DNA of 6,524 nt from an uncultured Ruminococcus sp. (GTDB lineage Bacteria > Bacillota > Clostridia > Oscillospirales > Ruminococcaceae). Positions 1 through 6,012 of the stretch are shown in pieces. The translations under genes and the position numbers were made by a program. The notes beneath the pieces were generated by a model. That model ran no database searches, had not been told where the DNA came from, and worked only from the letters and a program-made list of their open reading frames with translations. The stretch covers positions 1 through 6,524 of the forward strand of contig CAMWHN010000128.1 in the NCBI GenBank assembly GCA_947174085.1. The letters are read 5' to 3'. How positions within the stretch are numbered: position 1 is the first letter of the stretch; each line of letters begins with the position of its first letter.

Positions 1-9
1 CAAAAATAC

Positions 10-38
10 TTTACATTTTCAGAAAACTATGCTATAAT
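10..38 (+). promoter_or_regulatory. Sigma-A-type promoter of the lepA operon
   Basis: A -35 box TTTACA (10-15) and a perfect -10 box TATAAT (33-38) are separated by exactly 17 bases. A TG one base before the -10 (30-31) makes it an extended -10 promoter. Transcription would begin near base 45, leaving a leader of about 25 bases before lepA, too short for a riboswitch. I see no operator-like inverted repeat, so expression is probably constitutive. Confidence 0.8.
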
Positions 39-57
39 AAATTATATTAAATTTTAT

Positions 58-62
58 GGAGG
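58..62 (+). promoter_or_regulatory. Ribosome binding site that decides the lepA start
   Basis: GGAGG lies only 1 base before the ATG at 64 but 7 bases before the in-frame TTG at 70. Only the TTG has workable spacing, and no other purine-rich site lies upstream for the ATG. This favours TTG 70 as the true start. Confidence 0.7.
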
Positions 63-69
63 AATGAAA

Positions 70-1872
70 TTGAAATCTGAAAATATTAGAAATTTCTGCA
101 TTATTGCTCATATTGACCATGGAAAATCCACGCTTGCGGACAGAATACTTGAAAAAACACAGACTGTTGCACAGCGTGATATGGAGCAACAAATTCTCGA
201 TAATATGGACTTAGAACGTGAACGAGGGATTACTATTAAGGCAAGAGCTGTACGCTTGAATTATAAAGCAAATAACGGCGAGGATTATATATTTAATTTA
301 ATTGACACTCCTGGGCATGTAGATTTTAATTATGAAGTGTCACGTTCTCTAGTAGCATGTGAGGGTGCAATTTTAATCGTAGACGCATCACAGGGCATTG
401 AAGCGCAGACACTAGCTAATACTTATCTTGCAATTGAACATGATTTGGAAGTTGTCCCAGTTGTGAATAAAATTGATTTGCCGTCTGCACAGCCTGAAAA
501 AGTATGCCAAGAAGTAGAAGATGTGATTGGCATTCCGGCGATGGACGCTCCTAGAATTTCAGCAAAATTAGGCACTAATGTAGAAGAAGTGTTAGAACGT
601 ATTGTGACAGATATTCCTGCGCCAAAGGGGGATTCTAATGCGCCGTTAAAAGCATTAATTTTTGATAGCTATTATGATTCTTATAAGGGTGTTATTATTT
701 ATGTCCGTGTCAAAGACGGTACTGTAAAAATTGGTGATGTGATTCATTTAATAGCAACTGGTTCAGAATTTACTGTAACCGAAACAGGTTATATGACACC
801 CGACCAACTTGTGAATACAGGTGTTCTTACAGCCGGAGAAGTTGGCTATATTGCGGCATCTATTAAAAGTATTGGTGATACACAAGTTGGTGATACAGTA
901 ACTCTTGCTAATCGTCCTTGTGAAGAAGCTTTAGCTGGCTATCGCAAAGTAAATCCAATGGTATTCTCTGGTATTTATCCGGCTGATGGTGCAAAATACG
1001 GTGATTTGCGTGACGCTTTGGAGAAATTACAACTTAATGACGCTGCTTTAAGCTTTGAACCGGAAACTTCTGTTGCATTAGGCTTTGGATTTCGGTGCGG
1101 ATTCTTAGGCTTATTGCATATGGAAATTATTCAAGAGCGTTTAGAGCGTGAATATAATCTTGATTTAATTACAACAGCTCCGTCTGTTATTTATAAAGTA
1201 ATTTTAACAGATGGTACTGTACAGTATATTGACAATCCGACAAATTATCCTGAACCGTCGATATTAGCTTCAGCAGAAGAACCTATGGTAAAAGCGGATA
1301 TTCTTGTACCGTCTGAATTTGTTGGCAATGTCATGGAATTATGTCAAGACAGACGAGGTATTTTCAAAGATATGCAATATTTAGATGATACTCGTGTCAC
1401 ACTCAAATATGAATTGCCTTTGAATGAAATTGTCTATGATTTTTTTGATGCGCTGAAATCCAGAACAAGAGGATATGCGTCTTTTGATTATGAATTAATG
1501 GGCTATGTGCCGTCAAAATTAGTAAAATTGGATATTATGCTAAACGGCGATATTGTTGACGCATTGAGTTTTATTGTTCATGCAGATAAGGCTTATGCAA
1601 GAGGCAGAAAAATTGCGGAAAAACTAAAAGAAAATATTCCAAGGCAATTATTTGAAGTGCCAATACAGGCATGTATTGGCGGTAAAATTATCGCTCGTGA
1701 AACTGTTAAGGCTATGCGTAAAGATGTACTTGCCAAATGCTATGGCGGTGATATTACCCGTAAGAAAAAACTGCTTGAAAAACAAAAAGAAGGTAAAAAA
1801 CGTATGCGTCAGTTGGGAACAGTAGAAGTCCCTCAAGAAGCTTTTATGAGTGTTCTAAAATTAGATGATTAA
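70..1872 (+). CDS. lepA: Elongation factor 4 (LepA), ribosome back-translocating GTPase
   Basis: This is a complete translational GTPase of the LepA/EF-4 family, which acts on the ribosome in the cytoplasm and is linked to back-translocation of stalled or mistranslocated ribosomes and to initiation or 30S maturation. Numbered from the upstream ATG at 64, all G motifs are present: G1 AHIDHGKST (15-23), G2 RGIT (54-57), G3 DTPGH (81-85, with the catalytic His), G4 NKID (135-138) and G5 SAK (166-168). The last ~45 residues (YGGDITRKKKLLEKQKEGKK and onward) are the lysine-rich C-terminal domain unique to LepA, which separates it from EF-G and BipA. From TTG 70 the length is 600 residues, normal for the family. 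The ATG at 64 would add only Met-Lys and sits too close to the ribosome binding site. It is the first gene of an operon ending in hemW, and lepA next to hemW is a common Firmicute arrangement. The gene looks intact. Confidence 0.97.
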   Translation: MKSENIRNFCIIAHIDHGKSTLADRILEKTQTVAQRDMEQQILDNMDLERERGITIKARAVRLNYKANNGEDYIFNLIDTPGHVDFNYEVSRSLVACEGAILIVDASQGIEAQTLANTYLAIEHDLEVVPVVNKIDLPSAQPEKVCQEVEDVIGIPAMDAPRISAKLGTNVEEVLERIVTDIPAPKGDSNAPLKALIFDSYYDSYKGVIIYVRVKDGTVKIGDVIHLIATGSEFTVTETGYMTPDQLVNTGVLTAGEVGYIAASIKSIGDTQVGDTVTLANRPCEEALAGYRKVNPMVFSGIYPADGAKYGDLRDALEKLQLNDAALSFEPETSVALGFGFRCGFLGLLHMEIIQERLEREYNLDLITTAPSVIYKVILTDGTVQYIDNPTNYPEPSILASAEEPMVKADILVPSEFVGNVMELCQDRRGIFKDMQYLDDTRVTLKYELPLNEIVYDFFDALKSRTRGYASFDYELMGYVPSKLVKLDIMLNGDIVDALSFIVHADKAYARGRKIAEKLKENIPRQLFEVPIQACIGGKIIARETVKAMRKDVLAKCYGGDITRKKKLLEKQKEGKKRMRQLGTVEVPQEAFMSVLKLDD

Positions 1873-1877
1873 AAATT

Positions 1878-2321
1878 ATGAAATCAATTCATGATATTAT
1901 CAGCGATATTATTGTTTTTATATGTCTTATCATGTCAATCGTTTCTATTTGGACTTCAGAAGATTTTTCACTGCAAAACTGTAAAATTTTATTTTTTGTG
2001 GGATTTCTTATATGGTTAATGTGTGTTGATAGGGAATATTATTTTTTTACCTATGAAACACTTTCAAAAAGACGATATAAACAATGTCATAAATTAAAAA
2101 ATAGAATTGTGATATTAAAAAAAATGTTTGCAAGTGGATTGTGTAACAGAATTGCAATTATTTTTGGAATGATAACAAGTGTGTGTTTGTTGCTTTTTTT
2201 GATTAGCATGATGATAAAATGGCAAACAGTTATTTTCATGAAGATTACATTATCTACAGTAGCAATACAAATGATAATTGATTTGCGCCACTCTCGACAC
2301 CCAGTAAGAAAAAAGCATTGA
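1878..2321 (+). CDS. Hypothetical membrane protein with four predicted helices
   Basis: I do not recognise the family. The 147-residue product has four hydrophobic stretches likely to span the membrane, at about residues 7-25, 36-50, 92-113 and 116-134. A basic, Tyr/Lys/Arg-rich loop lies between the second and third (about 51-90, including SKRRYK), and the tail is basic (RHSRHPVRKKH). By the positive-inside rule the loop and both ends would be cytoplasmic. I see no catalytic motif, signal peptide or metal-binding cluster. The ATG is 5 bases after the lepA stop and has no recognisable Shine-Dalgarno sequence, so it is probably translated by ribosomes finishing lepA. Reality as a gene rests on the long open frame, the operon position and the coherent helix pattern. 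Function is unknown. Confidence 0.7.
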   Translation: MKSIHDIISDIIVFICLIMSIVSIWTSEDFSLQNCKILFFVGFLIWLMCVDREYYFFTYETLSKRRYKQCHKLKNRIVILKKMFASGLCNRIAIIFGMITSVCLLLFLISMMIKWQTVIFMKITLSTVAIQMIIDLRHSRHPVRKKH

Positions 2322-2355
2322 ATTGATATAAAAATAACGAAAGAGGTTAATAATT

Positions 2356-2679
2356 ATGAAATATACTTGTCCGCATTGTAATGAAAAAACATTTACGCCG
2401 TTACAAAAGGCCCTTGCTGGTTCTATGAAAAGTGTTGGCAAGCCTTGTCCAAATTGTGGCAGAAAATGCTGTAATGGCATGGCATCTATTTATTTTGATT
2501 GCATGATTACTGCAATCATGTTCATTGCAATTTTGATAATTTATTTTAAAGCAGATAACTCTGTAAAAATGCAAAGCAGTTTATTAATTTTGATTATTAT
2601 TATTGCTAGATTTGTGCTAAGCTTTTTGTTCAGAATGTTTTTTGGCAAGCTTGTTCAGCCAATTCGAGTCATGAAATAA
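2356..2679 (+). CDS. Small zinc-ribbon membrane protein, function unknown
   Basis: The 107-residue product begins with two Cys-x-x-Cys knuckles, CPHC (5-8) and CPNC (31-34), with 22 residues between them. The pair should bind one zinc ion. Two more cysteines (38, 39) follow at once. Two hydrophobic helices come next (about 44-64 and 74-94), joined by a short polar loop, with a basic C-terminus. The layout of an N-terminal zinc ribbon plus two membrane helices resembles the small Firmicute 'CXXC-20-CXXC' proteins, but I assign that by architecture only. A ribosome binding site, AAGAGG (2341-2346), lies 9 bases before the ATG. The gene sits between the four-helix protein and hemW in one operon. 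The ribbon would face the cytoplasm if the basic segments stay inside. The role is unknown; nothing in it suggests an enzyme. Confidence 0.75.
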   Translation: MKYTCPHCNEKTFTPLQKALAGSMKSVGKPCPNCGRKCCNGMASIYFDCMITAIMFIAILIIYFKADNSVKMQSSLLILIIIIARFVLSFLFRMFFGKLVQPIRVMK

Positions 2680-2683
2680 ATTT

Positions 2684-3772
2684 ATGACTGGAATTTATAT
2701 TCATGTGCCGTTTTGTGCAAAAAAATGCAATTATTGTGATTTCTTTTCCGTACCTTATCAGAAACAGCTTGTTGAAAATTATGTACAAGCGATTATCAGA
2801 AATATAAAATATTATGCCTTAGAAAATAAAATTAAAATCAATACTATTTATTTTGGCGGAGGAACACCGTCATTATTATCCATAGAACAAATTACTAGAA
2901 TTTTAAACGTCTGTGCAAAGTATTTTATACTTTCTGAAAATCCTGAAATTACGCTTGAATATAATCCGTCAGGGAATCGCAAAAATTATTTACATGATTT
3001 GCGTGTATCCGGTGTGAATCGGCTTTCTATCGGAACACAAAGCTTTTCAGATAAGCAATTAAAATTACTCACCAGAACGCATTCTGTGCAAGATAATTTC
3101 AGAACAGTTCTAACAGCTTATGAACAAGGATTTATAAATATTTCCTGTGATTTGATACTTGCAACGCCGTATCAAGATAAAAATTTACTTGCCGAATCGC
3201 TAAGTAACTTAATTAGCTTGCCAATTACGCATTGTTCTGCTTATTTATTGCAGATTGAAGAACAGACGGCTCTGGCAAAAGATGAAATTTTATTAGCCAA
3301 TTTACCTGATGATGATATATCAGCAGATTTATATTTACAAACAATTCGTGTATTAGAATCCGCCGGATTTCAGCAATATGAAATTTCCAGCTTTGCGAAA
3401 TCCGGTTTTGAAAGTCAGCATAATTTAAAATACTGGCACTGTGAGCCATATCTGGGCATTGGTGCAGGAGCGCATTCCTGTTATCAAGGCAGAAGATTTT
3501 TTGTTCCGAAAGATATTCAAAAATTTTGTAATTCTCCCAAGCAAGAAATTAAAATAATTTCTGAAACGGCTTGCGACACAGAAGAAAAAATAATGCTTGG
3601 TTTGCGTACCACAAATGGCGTTCCGGAGAATATGCTTAATTATCAAGCAAAATTAAAAATTCCTTTGCTGGTACAAGCAGATTATCTTACAAGAAAATTA
3701 AATGGCAATATCGCCCTTACACCAAAGGGTTTTGCTGTTTCTAATGCTGTGATTTCAGAGTTATTAAAATAA
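2684..3772 (+). CDS. hemW: HemW, radical-SAM heme chaperone (formerly 'oxygen-independent coproporphyrinogen III oxidase-like')
   Basis: This is a cytoplasmic radical-SAM protein of 362 residues, close to the usual 360-400 for HemW. The cluster motif is C11-x3-C15-x2-C18. The fourth cysteine that true HemN (coproporphyrinogen dehydrogenase) carries two residues later is Phe20 here, so heme delivery to target proteins is more likely than heme synthesis. Other family marks are IHVPFC at the start, GGGTPS (58-63, SAM binding), LEYNPS (91-96), RLSIGTQSF (113-121), HNLKYW (246-251), GIGAGAHS (258-265) and the C-terminal EEKIMLGLRTTNG (HemN_C domain). The ATG is 4 bases after the preceding stop and has no clear ribosome binding site, suggesting coupled translation. 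In many Firmicutes hrcA-grpE-dnaK follows hemW; here the operon ends instead and a new promoter begins. Older annotations may call this hemN, which the missing cysteine argues against. Confidence 0.93.
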   Translation: MTGIYIHVPFCAKKCNYCDFFSVPYQKQLVENYVQAIIRNIKYYALENKIKINTIYFGGGTPSLLSIEQITRILNVCAKYFILSENPEITLEYNPSGNRKNYLHDLRVSGVNRLSIGTQSFSDKQLKLLTRTHSVQDNFRTVLTAYEQGFINISCDLILATPYQDKNLLAESLSNLISLPITHCSAYLLQIEEQTALAKDEILLANLPDDDISADLYLQTIRVLESAGFQQYEISSFAKSGFESQHNLKYWHCEPYLGIGAGAHSCYQGRRFFVPKDIQKFCNSPKQEIKIISETACDTEEKIMLGLRTTNGVPENMLNYQAKLKIPLLVQADYLTRKLNGNIALTPKGFAVSNAVISELLK

Positions 3773-3801
3773 AATTTTATAATTCAATAACAATTTTTAT
3801 C

Positions 3802-3823
3802 TCTGCTTTTTTAAAAAAGTAGA
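3802..3823. repeat. Loop-less A/T-rich palindrome between hemW and the next promoter
   Basis: Two 11-base arms meet at 3812/3813 (T-run against A-run, closed by a C-G pair and one G-T wobble). As RNA it would be a weak stem of about 9 pairs with a TTAA loop and no U-tract after it, so it is a poor terminator on the plus strand. It lies just upstream of the -35 box, where its A-tract could act as an UP element or where a dimeric regulator could bind. Function is not established. Confidence 0.35.
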
Positions 3824-3831
3824 AATCAAAC

Positions 3832-3860
3832 TTGACTTGTAGAAAAATATATGTTATAAT
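3832..3860 (+). promoter_or_regulatory. Sigma-A-type promoter of the aldo/keto reductase operon
   Basis: TTGACT (3832-3837) and a perfect TATAAT (3855-3860) are separated by 17 bases, with an extended -10 TG at 3852-3853. A-rich tracts at 3813-3818 and 3823-3830 lie where an UP element would be. Transcription should start near 3867, directly in front of the strong ribosome binding site AGGAGG (3869-3874), giving a leader of under 20 bases. This marks the start of a new transcription unit after hemW. Confidence 0.85.
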
Positions 3861-3884
3861 AGCCAAAAAGGAGGCAGTTATTTT

Positions 3885-5006
3885 ATGAGTAATAAATTTT
3901 TTAAAGAAATTGAAAAAAATTTTGGTTTTGGCTTTATGCGATTGCCAATGAATGCTGATAGTATAGACATGGAACAGACAAAACAAATGGTTGATTTATT
4001 TATCAAAAACGGATTCAATTATTTTGACACGGCGCATATCTATCATGAGGGCATGAGTGAAATTGCTATCCGTGAGGCTATTAGCGAACGTTATGCAAGA
4101 GAACAATTTGTATTGACAAATAAGCTGTCTACACATTGTTTTGAAAGTCAAGAAGAAATTCGTCCGTTATTTGAGGAACAATTAAAAGCCTGTGGAGTAA
4201 CATATTTTGATTTTTACTTAATGCATGCGCAGGATAGAAAAATCTATGAAAAATATCGCTGTTGTAAAGCTTATGAAACAAGTTTGGAATTAAAAGCAGA
4301 GGGAAAAATTAAGCATTTTGGAATTTCATTTCATGATAAAGCTGATGTTCTGGAGCGAATTTTAACAGACTATCCAGAAATTGAAGTTGTACAAATTCAG
4401 TTTAATTATGTAGACTATGATGACGCTTCTGTAGAAGGTCGCAAAGTCTATGAAGTCTGTGAAAAATTTAATAAACCTGTGATTGTTATGGAACCTGTCA
4501 AAGGTGGCAGTCTTGTGCATCTTCCAGAAAATGCACAGAAAATATTTGATAATTTACATGCGAATAAAAGCAATGCAAGTTATGCGCTACGATTTGCAGG
4601 AAGTTTCAAAAATATTTGTGTTGTGTTATCCGGTATGAGTAATATCAGTCAAGTACAAGACAATATTAGCTTTATGAAAGATTTTCAGCCTTTGAATGCA
4701 ACTGAAATGGAAGCCGTACAAAAAGTTTGTCAGATTTTCCGTTCTATGAATATGATTCCATGTACTGCCTGTCATTACTGTACAGACGGCTGTCCTATGA
4801 AGATTCGCATTCCAGATGTTTTTTCTTGCTATAATTTAAAAACTAAGTTTCATAGTTGGAATCAAGATTATTATTATGATATTCTGACACATGAGAACGG
4901 TAAAGCATCAGACTGCATTAAATGCGGACAATGTGAAGAAATTTGCCCACAACATTTGAAAATTACAGAATTATTAGAAGATGTTGCAAAGGAATTTGAG
5001 AAATAA
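3885..5006 (+). CDS. Aldo/keto reductase with C-terminal double [4Fe-4S] ferredoxin domain
   Basis: The 373-residue cytoplasmic protein has two parts. Residues ~11-270 form an aldo/keto reductase barrel whose catalytic tetrad is visible: Asp48 and Tyr53 in YFDTAHIYH, Lys80 in LTNK and His114 in YLMH. Residues ~290-360 carry two complete ferredoxin motifs, C293-x2-C296-x2-C299-x3-C303-P and C344-x2-C347-x2-C350-x3-C354-P, enough for two [4Fe-4S] clusters. This is the 'predicted oxidoreductase of the aldo/keto reductase family' type common in strict anaerobes, in which electrons may pass between ferredoxin-like clusters and the barrel. The substrate is unknown, and whether it uses NAD(P)H cannot be read from the motifs I see. 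The start is well supported: AGGAGG lies 10 bases upstream, behind its own promoter. The next gene follows after 23 bases, so the two are probably co-transcribed. The gene looks intact. Confidence 0.93.
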   Translation: MSNKFFKEIEKNFGFGFMRLPMNADSIDMEQTKQMVDLFIKNGFNYFDTAHIYHEGMSEIAIREAISERYAREQFVLTNKLSTHCFESQEEIRPLFEEQLKACGVTYFDFYLMHAQDRKIYEKYRCCKAYETSLELKAEGKIKHFGISFHDKADVLERILTDYPEIEVVQIQFNYVDYDDASVEGRKVYEVCEKFNKPVIVMEPVKGGSLVHLPENAQKIFDNLHANKSNASYALRFAGSFKNICVVLSGMSNISQVQDNISFMKDFQPLNATEMEAVQKVCQIFRSMNMIPCTACHYCTDGCPMKIRIPDVFSCYNLKTKFHSWNQDYYYDILTHENGKASDCIKCGQCEEICPQHLKITELLEDVAKEFEK

Positions 5007-5017
5007 CTCAAAAAAGC

Positions 5018-5024
5018 AAGGTGA
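5018..5024 (+). promoter_or_regulatory. Ribosome binding site that decides the start of the following gene
   Basis: AAGGTGA matches the complement of the 16S rRNA tail and overlaps the GTG at 5021, so that GTG is probably part of the binding site and not the start. It lies 5 bases before the ATG at 5030, which is acceptable spacing. Confidence 0.65.
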
Positions 5025-5029
5025 AAATT

Positions 5030-5953
5030 ATGGCTTCTAATAAGAAAATTTTAAGCAATATAGCCAATGATTTGAATCTGAATTTTATAAATAAATCCTG
5101 TATTGCTTATGGAATATATCAAGAATATCTGTTTTTTCTAAAAGGCAGTGGTATTTCTGATAGAAAGCAATATATTATCATTTCATTTTGCGTAAATTGC
5201 CAGAATGCAATATCACTACAAACCGTTTTAAATTTGCCGAGACAATATAACATGCAGACCGGAAATTATAGAGCGAACATACACATACCAATCGGGAAAA
5301 GTAATAAATATCAAATCAATGCAATTAAAAATCTTTTGCAAGATATTACAACAACACTTGCAACATACGCATTTTTTAACTGTGATGAGCAGGGAAATAC
5401 AGGCATAACAGAAATTTATAGCGTAAAAGGTGAATATGTTTTCTTGACAAATGCATTGGCAGAAAAAATACAATATTCACTCGAAGAAGAAAAAATAGCA
5501 TTTTCTTCTAAAAAAGAAAATTATCTGTTAGGCATGATAGGCGCATGTATTGGTGGAATTATTGCTTCTGTGTTCATATTTTTGATAGCAAGGGCTGGTT
5601 ATGTTACTAGTCTGGGCTATGCGTTTATGGGCGTAGGTGTTGTATATGGTTATAAATATAAAGGCATTAAATTTTCTAAAATCAGTGCTTGCATTTGTAT
5701 TTTAATTTCTGTTATTTTGAGTTATTTTGTTTTCAGGCTTGATATGGCTGTTTCTATTAACCAAGCATTAAATTTAGGTTTAGTATCTTCTTTTTTATAT
5801 TGCAAAGAAATTACACAGCTTGCGGACAATATGCGTACTTATTATGAAAATATAGCACTCATAGCAGTGGGAAATATTGGTACTACAATTGTTGCAGTTT
5901 TTAGCATGTTATCAGCCCAAAAAAAGCAGTTTCAGATAAAAAAATTAATATAA
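5030..5953 (+). CDS. Hypothetical protein: soluble N-terminal half, membrane C-terminal half
   Basis: No function can be assigned. From ATG 5030 the product has 307 residues; a GTG at 5021 would add three, but it is embedded in the ribosome binding site. Residues 1-160 look soluble and end in a charged stretch (YSLEEEKIAFSSKKEN). Four likely membrane helices follow at about 165-187, 189-208, 217-236 and 274-295, the first two rich in glycine and alanine, and the tail is basic (AQKKQFQIKKLI). The stretch from about 134 to 240 resembles a recurrent Firmicute module, a short C-x-x-C ribbon leading into a glycine-rich helix pair with a GY(K/E) motif, as I recall it. In this copy the ribbon position (FNCDEQGN, 116-123) keeps one cysteine and has no C-x-x-C, so any metal site is probably lost. 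It is co-oriented with the aldo/keto reductase 23 bases upstream and probably shares its promoter. Confidence 0.75.
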   Translation: MASNKKILSNIANDLNLNFINKSCIAYGIYQEYLFFLKGSGISDRKQYIIISFCVNCQNAISLQTVLNLPRQYNMQTGNYRANIHIPIGKSNKYQINAIKNLLQDITTTLATYAFFNCDEQGNTGITEIYSVKGEYVFLTNALAEKIQYSLEEEKIAFSSKKENYLLGMIGACIGGIIASVFIFLIARAGYVTSLGYAFMGVGVVYGYKYKGIKFSKISACICILISVILSYFVFRLDMAVSINQALNLGLVSSFLYCKEITQLADNMRTYYENIALIAVGNIGTTIVAVFSMLSAQKKQFQIKKLI

Positions 5954-5998
5954 AAAAATGTTGATACTATTTTTTTAAAATTTAAAATAGTATCAACA
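5952..5998 (-). terminator. Intrinsic terminator of tspO (minus strand)
   Basis: The arms 5959-5973 and 5984-5998 form a perfect 15-bp stem with a 10-base A/T loop. Read on the minus strand, the stem is followed at once by seven T residues (complement of 5952-5958), the canonical layout, 14 bases past the tspO stop. On the plus strand the stem is followed by GGATAAATG with no U-tract, so it should work poorly there, although the hairpin could still protect the 3' end of the plus-strand message. The U-tract overlaps the last two bases of the plus-strand gene's stop codon. Confidence 0.85.
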
Positions 5999-6012
5999 GG
6001 ATAAATGATTAA

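Noticed and set aside
1648..1836. Minus-strand open frame inside lepA
   Set aside because: It is antisense to the conserved LepA C-terminal domain and shows no family features or ribosome binding site; an A/T-rich shadow frame.
2322..2355. Possible promoter before the zinc-ribbon gene (TATAAA near 2326)
   Set aside because: No credible -35 box lies 16-18 bases upstream, and A/T-rich hexamers are common here.
2250..2480. Minus-strand open frame across the two small membrane genes
   Set aside because: It overlaps two better supported plus-strand genes, including the zinc-ribbon codons, and has no recognisable motif.
3225..3986. Three minus-strand open frames over hemW and the start of the reductase
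   Set aside because: Two are antisense to conserved HemW sequence; the third runs antisense to the promoter, ribosome binding site and reductase N-terminus. None has family features.
5021..5029. GTG at 5021 as start of the 310-residue version of the last plus-strand gene
   Set aside because: The GTG forms part of the AAGGTGA ribosome binding site, leaving no upstream site for itself, whereas ATG 5030 is correctly spaced.
5228..5473. Cysteine-rich minus-strand open frame
   Set aside because: The cysteines come from reading GCA and ACA codons of the plus-strand gene in reverse; there is no regular spacing and no start context.
5959..5998. Hairpin as a classical terminator for the plus-strand operon
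   Set aside because: On the plus strand it is followed by GGATAAATG with no U-tract; the U-tract exists only on the minus strand.
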